DNA from: Candidatus Dormiibacterota bacterium | GTDB taxonomy: Bacteria > Chloroflexota > Dormibacteria > Aeolococcales > Bog-877 | DNA: 6,835 nucleotides | NCBI GenBank assembly: GCA_003132265.1 | Contig: PKXE01000083.1 | Span: 55,594-62,428, forward strand | Direction of reading: 5' to 3' | Part shown: positions 1 through 6,748 of the stretch, piece by piece | Layout: each line of letters starts with the position of its first letter | Numbering within the stretch: the stretch's first letter is position 1 | Notes under the pieces: generated by a model | Seen by the model: only the letters and a program-made list of their open reading frames with translations | Told to the model about the DNA's origin: nothing | Database searches by the model: none | Position numbers and translations under genes: made by a program

Positions 1-636
1 ACAGTGGCCCTGCTCCGGGCGGCGGTCGACGCGCAGTGCCCCCGGTTCGTGTTCGCCTCGTCGGGCGGCGCTATCTACGGCCGGGCCCGGCGCCTGCCCA
101 GCCGCGAGGCGGATCAGGCTAAGCCACTCTCCCCCTATGGGGCGGCGAAGCTCGCCTGCGAAGGGTACCTGGGCATGTTCTCCCGCACCTTCGGCGTTCA
201 CTTCGTGGCCCTGAGGTACGGCAACGTCTACGGGCCCTTCCAGGACGGCACCGGCGAGGCAGGGCTAGTGGCGATCACCGCCAACCGCCTGCTCCAGGGG
301 AAGGCGCCGCAAATTACCGGCGATGGAGGCCAGACCCGGGACTTCACCTACGTCGCTGACGTCGCGGCCGCCAACATCGCCGCGCTGACCACCCGCTTCC
401 AGGGCGCCTTGAACATCGGCACCGGCCTCGCCACCTCCGTGACTGAGGTGGTGACCACCCTGGCCGGGTTGGCCGGCTTCCAGGGCAGAGCCGAGCACCT
501 AGACGGTCGCCCGGGCGAGGTCCGCTCCAACTACCTGAGCCCGGCTCGGGCCGCCAGGCACCTCTCCTGGGAGGCGCAGGTCACCCTCGCGGACGGGCTG
601 GCGACCACCTACCAAAGCTTCGCTGGCGTCAGCTAG
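1..636 (+). CDS. NAD-dependent nucleotide-sugar epimerase (UDP-glucose 4-epimerase-like), 5'-truncated
   Basis: This is the C-terminal part of an extended short-chain dehydrogenase/reductase that probably interconverts UDP-sugars (UDP-glucose/UDP-galactose type) in the cytoplasm using bound NAD. The reading frame is open from base 1, so the gene starts left of the window. About 211 residues remain of a family length near 310, and the N-terminal GxxGxxG dinucleotide-binding part is missing. Counting from the GTG at base 4, I see SSGGAIYG at 19-26, the catalytic Tyr-x-x-x-Lys as YGAAK at 45-49, the RYGNVYGP substrate-domain motif at 71-78, then a GDGGQTRDFTYVADVA stretch and a NIGTG motif, both typical of GalE-like enzymes. 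The GTG at base 4 lies inside the conserved fold and is not the true start. The gene ends at TAG 634-636 and overlaps the convergent glycosyltransferase by 8 bases. Sugar specificity cannot be read from the sequence; UDP-glucuronate or UDP-N-acetylglucosamine 4-epimerases are alternatives. Confidence 0.88.
   Translation, partial: TVALLRAAVDAQCPRFVFASSGGAIYGRARRLPSREADQAKPLSPYGAAKLACEGYLGMFSRTFGVHFVALRYGNVYGPFQDGTGEAGLVAITANRLLQGKAPQITGDGGQTRDFTYVADVAAANIAALTTRFQGALNIGTGLATSVTEVVTTLAGLAGFQGRAEHLDGRPGEVRSNYLSPARAARHLSWEAQVTLADGLATTYQSFAGVS
629..636. other. Tail-to-tail overlap of epimerase and glycosyltransferase genes
   Basis: The plus-strand TAG of the epimerase (634-636) and the minus-strand TGA of the glycosyltransferase (631-629) lie within the same 8 bases. 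Each stop codon is therefore part of the coding sequence or stop region of the opposite gene. No intergenic space is left for a terminator, so transcripts from the two sides must overlap at their 3' ends. Confidence 0.85.
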
Positions 637-1402
637 GCTCGCCCGCACGTCCCGCAGGTGGCGGCCTCCAGCTGCGGGCCAGCTCCAAACGGAGTCGCAC
701 CAGCTCTCGTACCGCCCTGAGGATCGGGATCAAGCGACCACCGGACCGCACTCCCGCGACCCGGGGATGATGCTTGATCCCCACCTGACGGACGATCAGC
801 CCGCTGCGCTTGGCCTTGAAATACAGCTCGGTGTTCAGCAGGGCGGAACGGGCCAGGATGGGGCTGGCGATCTGCAACAGTTCTCCGCGCATCAGCTTGA
901 AGCCACAGTCGATGTCCCGGTAGGAGATACCGTAGAGGATTCGTACCAGAACGTTGAAGGTGCCACTGACCACCGACCGGTGCCAGGGATCAGCCCGGTG
1001 GATCCGCCACCCGGCGACCATGTCGACCCCGTCGGCGATCTCGGCCAGAACTCGGAGGTCCCGAGGATCGAACTGACCATCACCGTCGACGAAGGCCACC
1101 CAGTCGCCGGTCGCGGCTCGGAGGCCGTCGGCCACGGTGATCCCATAGCCGGACTTGCGAGCGTGGGAGACGACTCGCAAGTTTTCGGCCTGGTCCCCCA
1201 TCTCCTCCTTAGCCACCGCCACCGTCTGGTCGGTGCTGCCGTCGTCGACCAGGACGATCTCGAAGGAATCCGCGAGTTGGCTGAGGGTCTCCCGGGCGAC
1301 CGGGATCACCCGGGGCATGTTCGCCGACTCGTTGTGCACCGGAATGACGAGGGTGACCTTCCCCGCGAGATGGGCGCCCCGGCTGCGGACCGCCTCAGCC
1401 AC
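629..1402 (-). CDS. Family 2 glycosyltransferase, dolichol/polyprenyl-phosphate sugar synthase type
   Basis: This 257-residue GT-A glycosyltransferase probably moves a sugar from a nucleotide donor to a polyprenyl-phosphate lipid at the inner face of the membrane. An N-terminal TLVIPVHNES strand (17-26) opens the fold. VDDGSTD (52-58) is the nucleotide-binding motif, DGDGQFD (106-112) holds the metal-binding DxD, and DIDCGFKLMR (163-172) and HHPRVAG (211-217) match the DPM1/DPG-synthase-like group. No hydrophobic C-terminal helices follow, so it resembles soluble or peripheral DPM1-type enzymes rather than GtrB or ArnC types with membrane segments. The start is GTG at 1402-1400: an in-frame TGA lies 12 codons upstream (1438-1436), no other start codon lies between, and the next internal ones fall inside the catalytic motif. 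The start overlaps the nuoN stop by 8 bases, implying co-transcription with the nuo operon. No strong ribosome binding site is visible. Donor and acceptor are unknown; mannose or glucose on polyprenyl phosphate is the family default. Confidence 0.88.
   Translation of the reverse strand: MAEAVRSRGAHLAGKVTLVIPVHNESANMPRVIPVARETLSQLADSFEIVLVDDGSTDQTVAVAKEEMGDQAENLRVVSHARKSGYGITVADGLRAATGDWVAFVDGDGQFDPRDLRVLAEIADGVDMVAGWRIHRADPWHRSVVSGTFNVLVRILYGISYRDIDCGFKLMRGELLQIASPILARSALLNTELYFKAKRSGLIVRQVGIKHHPRVAGVRSGGRLIPILRAVRELVRLRLELARSWRPPPAGRAGEPS
1395..1402 (-). other. nuoN/glycosyltransferase overlap (GTGGCTGA)
   Basis: The minus-strand bases 1402-1395 read GTGGCTGA. GTG is the first usable start of the glycosyltransferase frame and TGA ends nuoN in another frame. 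The overlap links the glycosyltransferase to the nuo transcript and probably to nuoN translation. I see no terminator or promoter between the two genes. Confidence 0.8.
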
Positions 1403-2972
1403 GGACCACGCTGACGCCCTGGAGTAAGGCGTAGATCACAGCCGGGAAGACTCCCAGGATCAGCGTCCCGGCGGCCGCCAGCGCGACGACGCCCAAGCCC
1501 CCGCGGGAGAGGGCACCCGCACCAGCCAGTTCCCCACCCGCGAGCGCCGCCCCCGGCACCGACACCCCGGCGGCATCGACCACGGCGCCGGGGGCGGGGA
1601 CCCTCGTGTACATGACCAAGATCACCCGCAGGTAATAGAAGAGCGAGACGGCCGAGGTCAGGATGCCCCAGATCGCCAGGGGCAACTGGCCGTCATGAAT
1701 CGCCGCCGCGAAGAGGAAGAACTTGCCGAAGAATCCGGCGGTGAGCGGGAAGCCGGCCAGGGAGAGCATGAAAACCGACATGAGCGCCGCCAGGAGAGGC
1801 TGACGCTGGCCCAGTCCCCCCAACTCCGAGTAGCGATCGCAATCCTCGCTCCGGTGGCTCAGCAGGGTGATCACGGCGAAGGCGCCCGTGTTCATGAAGG
1901 CGTACACGGCGAGGTAGTAGAGCGCCGCCTGGGTGCCATCGGGTCTCCCGACCGCGACGCCAATCAGGATGTAGCCCGCCTGGGCGATCCCCGAGTACGC
2001 CAGCAGGCGCTTCAAGGATCCCTGGGCCAGGGCCACGACGTTGCCGAAGACCATCGAGATGATGGCGACCAGGGCGAGCGGAATCTCCCACTCCGACCGG
2101 TAGGGGGCGAAGGTCGCGGAGAAAAGGCGCAGGAATACGGTGAAGGCCGCGACCTTGGTCGCGACTGACATGAAGGTGGTTACCAGCACCGGAGACCCCT
2201 GATAGACGTCGGGAGTCCACCAGTGGAACGGTGCGGCCGACACCTTGAACAAAAGGCCGACCGCCAAAAGCGCCATCCCCGCCAGCACCATCGGATCGAG
2301 CGCCCCGTGCAGCGCCGACTGGGTGAGCGCCTGGTGGATCCCGGTGAGCATGGTGTTGCCGGTCTCGCCGTAGATCAGGGCCATTCCGTACACCAGGAAC
2401 CCGGAAGCGAAGCCCCCCAGGAGCAGGTACTTGAGGGCCGCCTCCTGGGGCAGTCGTTCGCCCCTGGCGAAACCCGCCAGCACATAGAGCGGGATCGACA
2501 ACAGCTCGATCCCCAAGAAGATCACGAGCAGGTTGGTCGCCCCGTCGAGGACCAGCATTCCGGTCACCGACGCGAGCAGCAGGATGTAGTACTCCCCCTC
2601 CTCCAACCCGCGGCGGCGCAGGTACCCGGGGCTGAGGGCGACCACCGCCAGGGCGGTCGCCAGAACCACAAAGTCGGAGAACAGAGCGAACCGGTCATCG
2701 GCGAAGGCTCCGTCGAAGATCAGGGAGTGGACGGGGTTGGCCACCCACTGCCCGATGACCGTGCCCAGGCCGGCCACCAGCACGAGAGCGGTGAGCCCGG
2801 GCAGGAGCGGGTGCCCGCGGCGGGGGACGGCGAGATCGGCGAGGAGCACCACCACCGACCCCAAGGCCACGATCAGCAGCGGGAGGATCCCGATCAGGTC
2901 GGAAGCCGGGATGTAGTGAAGGGGGTACCAGGACGGCGCGGCCGCCGCCACTGGCAGGAATGCTCCGCTCAT
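1395..2972 (-). CDS. nuoN: NADH-quinone oxidoreductase subunit N
   Basis: NuoN is one of three antiporter-like subunits of the complex I membrane arm and carries a proton channel next to the NuoK/J/A/H end. The protein has 525 residues (E. coli 485) and about 14 hydrophobic segments. By alignment to E. coli residues I see Glu156 in FLGIELLSIPLY (E133), Lys181 in AALKYLLLG (K158), Lys243 in LLFKVSAAPFHWWTPD (K217), Lys273 in VATKVAAF (K247) and Lys417 in FFGKFFLF (K395), so the proton path looks complete. SLKRLLAYSGIAQAGY (319-334) is the family signature. The ATG at 2972 overlaps the nuoM stop as ATGA and has a good GAGG Shine-Dalgarno. A 34-residue Ala/Gly/Val-rich linker (about 459-492) separates the last two helices. 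The stop is TGA at 1397-1395, inside the start of the following glycosyltransferase. Confidence 0.96.
   Translation of the reverse strand: MSGAFLPVAAAAPSWYPLHYIPASDLIGILPLLIVALGSVVVLLADLAVPRRGHPLLPGLTALVLVAGLGTVIGQWVANPVHSLIFDGAFADDRFALFSDFVVLATALAVVALSPGYLRRRGLEEGEYYILLLASVTGMLVLDGATNLLVIFLGIELLSIPLYVLAGFARGERLPQEAALKYLLLGGFASGFLVYGMALIYGETGNTMLTGIHQALTQSALHGALDPMVLAGMALLAVGLLFKVSAAPFHWWTPDVYQGSPVLVTTFMSVATKVAAFTVFLRLFSATFAPYRSEWEIPLALVAIISMVFGNVVALAQGSLKRLLAYSGIAQAGYILIGVAVGRPDGTQAALYYLAVYAFMNTGAFAVITLLSHRSEDCDRYSELGGLGQRQPLLAALMSVFMLSLAGFPLTAGFFGKFFLFAAAIHDGQLPLAIWGILTSAVSLFYYLRVILVMYTRVPAPGAVVDAAGVSVPGAALAGGELAGAGALSRGGLGVVALAAAGTLILGVFPAVIYALLQGVSVVRG
2969..2972 (-). other. nuoM/nuoN ATGA stop-start overlap
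   Basis: The minus-strand bases 2972-2969 read ATGA, joining the nuoN start to the nuoM stop, the same arrangement as nuoL/nuoM. Here a GAGG ribosome binding site is also present upstream. Confidence 0.85.
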
Positions 2973-4741
2973 CGCCCGCCTCGTCCTGGCGGGACCCCAG
3001 CGCGGGTGGCCGGAGCGGCGGTCACCGCCATCCCGCGATCGACGGCGGACACATACTGCCCAGCGCTGAACCGGGTGTAGCGGATCACCGGGCCGGGGTA
3101 GACGCCAATCACCAGGATGAGCGCCACCAGGGGGGCAAGTACCGCCAATTCGACGGCGCCCGCATCGAGATGGCCCAGCCGGGCGACCGTCTTGGTGGCG
3201 GCACTTTCGACCTCACCGTTGGGAAGCTGGAGCCGGCCCTGGGTGACGCCCTGGTAGAGCCTCAGCGTGTACCAGCAGGCCAGCACCACGCCGAGGCTCG
3301 CCACCACCGCCCACGCCGGCGAGACCTGGAAGGCGCCTAGGAGGGTTAGGAACTCGCCCACAAAGGAATTCAAGAGCGGCATGCCGAGGCCGGCCAGCGC
3401 CGCCACCAGGAACAGGCCAGCCATGATCGGCATGGGCTTGGCTAGGCCACCGAGCGCCCGGAGGTCGCGGGTGGCGAAACGGGCCTCGTAGACGCCGACG
3501 CAGATGAAGAGCGCGGCGATGATGATCCCGTGGTTGACCATCTGGATAATCGCGCCGTTGAGGCCGTCAATGTTGAGCGAGAAGATCCCGAGGACGATGA
3601 ACCCCAGATGGCTGATGGACGCGAAGGCCACGATCCGTTTGATGTCACGTTGGGCCAGCGCCGAGAGCGCGCCGTAGAGAATGCTCAGCACTCCCAGCCC
3701 CATCATCAGCGGCTGGAAGGTGTGGCTGGCCTGCGGGAACAGGGTCAGGTCGTAGCGGATAAAACCGAAGGCCCCGAGCTTGCTGACGATGCCTGCGAAG
3801 AAGATGAGGAATGGGGTGCTGCCTGAGCTGTAGGCGTCAGGCAGCCACGAGTGGAACGGGACCAGGGGCACCTTGATCGCGAAGGCCAGAGCAAAGGCCA
3901 GGAACATCCAGTCCTGGGGGTTGAGCAAGGTGAAGCTGTGGCCGAAGAGGGTCAGCACCGAGCCGTGGGTCGAGTTGACGAAGGACTGGGCGGCAATCAG
4001 GGTCGGGACATCAAAGGTGTAAACGCCGGTCTGGGAGCCGGTGATGAAGTAGACGCCGATGATCGCCAGCAGCATGAAGAGGCTGCCCGCGACCGTGTAG
4101 ATGATGAATTTGAGCGCGGCCCGGCCCCGGTGCTCATCCCCCCAGCCGATCAAAAGGAAGTAGAGCGGGATGAGCGCAGCTTCCCAGAAGAAATAGAACA
4201 GGATCAAATCGAGCGAAGTCAACACCCCGAGCACCCCCACCTCGGAGAGCAGCATCAGAGCGGCGAATCCGCGCATCCCCTGTTGTCGGCGGCTGAGGGC
4301 GATGGCGGCGAGGAAGAACAAGAGCGCCGCCAGGGCGATCAGCCAGACGGACAATCCGTCGACCCCCAGGTGATAGGAGAAGTTGATCGGTGGCGGACCG
4401 GCCTGGTTGACGTCGTTGTTGCCTTCGTTGAACGCCGGATGCGAGGCCGAGAGCGAGCGGCCGGTATGCAACCACCCCACCCGCTCCTGAAACTGGAAAC
4501 TGAGGGGACCGTTGACCCGGGTCAGCGAGGAGCCATTGGCGGTCCCGCTGAGGTGGGCCGCCGATGGGGGTGGGGTCGCCACGAAGGCCACCAGCAGGAC
4601 GCAGGTGAGGCCCAGCGTCACGGCGGTCGCCCCAATCAGGATCAGCCGCGCCAGCCGGGGCCGGTTGCCGGGCACGGCGAGTACCGCCAGCGACCCGGCG
4701 ATCGGGATGGCGAGGATGACCGTGAGGATGGGCCAGCTCAT
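2969..4741 (-). CDS. nuoM: NADH-quinone oxidoreductase subunit M
   Basis: NuoM is the middle antiporter-like proton-pumping subunit of the complex I membrane arm. It has 590 residues against 509 in E. coli and about 14 membrane helices. The essential residues are present: Glu187 in FFFWEAALIPLYF (E. coli E144), Lys290 in AFAIKVPLVPFHSWLPDA (K234), Lys321 in GIVSKLGAFGF (K265) and Glu463 in SFVGEFLTLLG (E407). The last three keep one constant offset from E. coli numbering, which supports the alignment. RDIKRIVAFASISHLGF (365-381) is the family signature. The extra length sits in the loop after the first two helices (residues 57-122, polar and Asn/Ser/Pro-rich), in about 13 residues before Lys290, and in a Pro/Gly/Arg-rich C-terminal tail. 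The ATG at 4741 overlaps the nuoL stop as ATGA. No strong Shine-Dalgarno precedes it, so translation is probably coupled to nuoL. Confidence 0.97.
   Translation of the reverse strand: MSWPILTVILAIPIAGSLAVLAVPGNRPRLARLILIGATAVTLGLTCVLLVAFVATPPPSAAHLSGTANGSSLTRVNGPLSFQFQERVGWLHTGRSLSASHPAFNEGNNDVNQAGPPPINFSYHLGVDGLSVWLIALAALLFFLAAIALSRRQQGMRGFAALMLLSEVGVLGVLTSLDLILFYFFWEAALIPLYFLLIGWGDEHRGRAALKFIIYTVAGSLFMLLAIIGVYFITGSQTGVYTFDVPTLIAAQSFVNSTHGSVLTLFGHSFTLLNPQDWMFLAFALAFAIKVPLVPFHSWLPDAYSSGSTPFLIFFAGIVSKLGAFGFIRYDLTLFPQASHTFQPLMMGLGVLSILYGALSALAQRDIKRIVAFASISHLGFIVLGIFSLNIDGLNGAIIQMVNHGIIIAALFICVGVYEARFATRDLRALGGLAKPMPIMAGLFLVAALAGLGMPLLNSFVGEFLTLLGAFQVSPAWAVVASLGVVLACWYTLRLYQGVTQGRLQLPNGEVESAATKTVARLGHLDAGAVELAVLAPLVALILVIGVYPGPVIRYTRFSAGQYVSAVDRGMAVTAAPATRAGVPPGRGGR
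2979..2982 (-). promoter_or_regulatory. Ribosome binding site of nuoN
   Basis: On the minus strand a GAGG core (within AGGACGAGG, 2987-2979) lies 6 bases before the nuoN ATG at 2972. It is the clearest Shine-Dalgarno in the window and confirms this start over downstream alternatives. It lies inside the last codons of nuoM, so nuoN can be initiated both by coupling and on its own. Confidence 0.65.
4376..4573 (-). other. Extended extracytoplasmic loop of NuoM (residues 57-122)
   Basis: Between the second hydrophobic segment (ending near residue 55) and the conserved YHLGVDGLS block (123-131), NuoM has a polar, low-charge stretch rich in Ser, Asn, Gly and Pro. The usual FQFQER-Trp element is recognisable at 82-90. 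After Trp90 there are 32 residues before Tyr123, where E. coli NuoM has about 7. The added block (roughly 91-119) contains an Asn-rich run and a triple proline. By topology it should face the periplasm or outside. Confidence 0.7.
4738..4741 (-). other. nuoL/nuoM ATGA stop-start overlap
   Basis: The minus-strand bases 4741-4738 read ATGA: the ATG starts nuoM and the TGA ends nuoL. Such 4-base overlaps are commonly tied to translational coupling, which suits subunits needed in equal amounts. No convincing independent Shine-Dalgarno is seen for nuoM. Confidence 0.85.
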
Positions 4742-6741
4742 GCCAGGCGCAACCCCAGGACCACCATGCCAATCACGGCGCAGACGAAGAAGATCAGGGC
4801 GTAATCGCGAAAGAAGCCGGTCTGCAGGGTGCGGAGGTCATCGGCCAGGGTCGCCACCCCGCCCCTGACCCCGCCCACCAGCTCGTCGAAGAACCTCGGC
4901 TCCAGCACCTGCCGGACCAGAGCGGCGCAGGCCAAGGTCGGGCGCACCAGGGTCGCGTCATAGATCTCGTCCCAGTAGAACTTCTGTAGGGAAAGCTGGT
5001 AGAGCCAGGGAAGCCGCTGGCTGATCAGATCTGGCGAGATCACCTTGCGTCCGTAGACCGCCCAGGCGATGGCCAGCCCACCCACGCTGAGCGCCGTCCC
5101 GGCCACCAGGGCCAGGGCCTGGGTCCCCGATCCGGCCTGGGCGCTGGGGCTGCCTACGACCGGGCGCAGAAAGTCGCTGAACACCGTGATGGGATGGAAG
5201 CCGAAGAAGTCGATATTGAGGAAGCCGACCACCGCGGAGAGAAAGGTCAGCACCAGCACCGGCACCAGCATCGCCGGCCGGGCCTCCTTGGCGGCGGCGG
5301 CCCGACTGGTCGCCGGCTGGCCCCGGAAGACCGTCCACACCACCCGGAAGATGTAGAAGCTGGTCAAAACGTTGACCGAGACCCCGAGGACCCAGAGCCA
5401 GGGCACCGCCGGCCCGAGCGCCAGCCCGGAGCTGAGCAGCTCCTCCTTACTGAACCAGCCCGCGAAGAGCGGAATCCCCGCCAGGGCCAACGAGCCGACG
5501 AGGAAGGCGACGAAGGTCCACTTCATCCGGGTCGAGAGCCCACCCATGGCCCGAATGTCCTGCTCGTCATGCAGTGCGTGGATGACGTTTCCGGCTGCCA
5601 GAAACAGCAGCGCCTTGAAGCAGGCGTGGGTGAAGAACTGGAACATCCCAGCGCTGTAGGCGCCCACCCCGACCGCGAAGATCATGAGGCCGATCTGGCT
5701 CATCGTCGAGTAGGCGATGACTCGCTTGATGTCGAACTGGGTGCACCCGATCACCGCGGCCATCAAGGCGGTACCGATACCCACCGCAGCCACCACCCCG
5801 GCGGCCACCGGCGCCTGCTGATAGATGGGGTGGAAGCGGGCGACCAGATACACCCCGGCGGTCACCATGGTGGCGGCGTGGATGAGGGCTGAGACCGGGG
5901 TGGGCCCCTCCATGGCATCGGGAAGCCACGTGTGGAGTGGCCACTGGGCCGACTTGGCCGCGGCGCCCAGGAAGAGCAGAATCCCAATCGCGGTGACGAG
6001 GCCACCACCCGCCAGCCCGAGGCCGTTGTGGAAGTGGGCACCCGGTCCGACATTGGCAAAGATGGTCTGGAGGTCGACGGTGTGCAGGAGTTTGCCCGTG
6101 CTTCCACGCAGGTTCAAGAAGATCAGGAAGGTCCCCAGCACCAGGCCCACATCACCAATCACCTGGGCAATGAACGCCTTGCGTCCCGCCGCCACCGCAG
6201 CCGGCCGCTGATACCAGAAGGCGATGAGCGCATAGGAGGCGAAGGCCACCATGCCCCAGCCGATGATGAGGAAGATGAGGCTCTCACTCATCACCAAGAG
6301 GAGCATGCTGGTGATGAAGAGGTTCATGTAGGCGAAGAAGCGGTTGTAGCCACTGTCCTCAGCCATGTAGCCCACGCTGTAGACGTGGATTAGGCCACCG
6401 ATCCCGGTGATGACCAGCATCATCAGCACCGAGAGCGAGTCGATCCTGACGCTGAAATCAGCGTTGAACCCAGATCTCGCCACCGCCCCCCCGGCAGATC
6501 CGACGCTCAAGTTGAGCCAATGCCAGAAGACGACGGTGATGCCGCGCCCGGCCGGAGGCTGGGCCAGCAGCTCCACCAGCAGGATCAAGGTGGCCACGAA
6601 GGCGCCCAGGACCACCCCCGGTCCCAGGAATGACACCACCTGGCGCGGAAGTTTCCCCCCGGTCAGGGCGTTGACCAAAAACCCGGCCGTGGGCAGTCCC
6701 AGCACGACCGCGCAGAGGACCAGGGTGAAGCTGGGATTCAT
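4738..6741 (-). CDS. nuoL: NADH-quinone oxidoreductase subunit L with altered TM5 glutamate
   Basis: NuoL is the most distal antiporter-like subunit of complex I. It contributes a proton channel and the long lateral helix that runs along NuoM and NuoN. It has 667 residues (E. coli 613) and roughly 16 membrane segments. Conserved features are the IDSLSVLMMLVITGIGGLIH region (100-119), Asp197 (E. coli D178), Lys263 in AAKSAQWPLHTWLPDAMEGP (K229), the PTPVSALIHAATMVTAGVYL block (280-299), Lys376 in THACFKALLFLAAGN (K342) and Lys432 in GWFSKEELL (near K399). The C-terminal part (about 585-667) has the lateral-helix and final anchor layout ending in QTGFFRDYALIFF. The odd point is residue 163: the usual GWEGVG reads GWGMVA, so the conserved proton-path glutamate is glycine (GGC at 6255-6253). 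The ATG at 6741 lies 7 bases after the nuoK stop; only a weak GAG is seen upstream. Confidence 0.97.
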   Translation of the reverse strand: MNPSFTLVLCAVVLGLPTAGFLVNALTGGKLPRQVVSFLGPGVVLGAFVATLILLVELLAQPPAGRGITVVFWHWLNLSVGSAGGAVARSGFNADFSVRIDSLSVLMMLVITGIGGLIHVYSVGYMAEDSGYNRFFAYMNLFITSMLLLVMSESLIFLIIGWGMVAFASYALIAFWYQRPAAVAAGRKAFIAQVIGDVGLVLGTFLIFLNLRGSTGKLLHTVDLQTIFANVGPGAHFHNGLGLAGGGLVTAIGILLFLGAAAKSAQWPLHTWLPDAMEGPTPVSALIHAATMVTAGVYLVARFHPIYQQAPVAAGVVAAVGIGTALMAAVIGCTQFDIKRVIAYSTMSQIGLMIFAVGVGAYSAGMFQFFTHACFKALLFLAAGNVIHALHDEQDIRAMGGLSTRMKWTFVAFLVGSLALAGIPLFAGWFSKEELLSSGLALGPAVPWLWVLGVSVNVLTSFYIFRVVWTVFRGQPATSRAAAAKEARPAMLVPVLVLTFLSAVVGFLNIDFFGFHPITVFSDFLRPVVGSPSAQAGSGTQALALVAGTALSVGGLAIAWAVYGRKVISPDLISQRLPWLYQLSLQKFYWDEIYDATLVRPTLACAALVRQVLEPRFFDELVGGVRGGVATLADDLRTLQTGFFRDYALIFFVCAVIGMVVLGLRLA

Positions 6742-6748
6742 CGGCCGA

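Noticed and set aside
651..678. Inverted repeat CCCGCAG / CTGCGGG with a 14-base loop just after the epimerase stop, considered as a terminator
   Set aside because: There is no T-tract on either side, it lies inside the glycosyltransferase coding region, and a 7-base GC-rich match is expected by chance at this base composition.
767..1414. A 215-codon open frame on the plus strand opposite the glycosyltransferase
   Set aside because: The minus-strand frame carries all the family 2 glycosyltransferase motifs in order; this frame has none and an acidic, low-complexity composition.
2223..3080. A 285-codon open frame on the plus strand opposite nuoN
   Set aside because: Same reason: a Gln/Glu/His/Arg-rich shadow lying over nuoN and the nuoM end, with no domain.
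3851..4804. A 317-codon open frame on the plus strand opposite nuoM
   Set aside because: It is antisense to a clear nuoM, and its product is full of Gln, Glu, Arg, Gly and His with no recognisable domain. This is the usual shadow of hydrophobic, GC-rich codons read on the other strand.
6238..6273. NuoL read as a decayed pseudogene because of the missing glutamate
   Set aside because: The frame is intact over 667 codons, all other key residues and the C-terminal lateral helix are present, and junctions with neighbouring genes are normal. It is a substitution, not decay.
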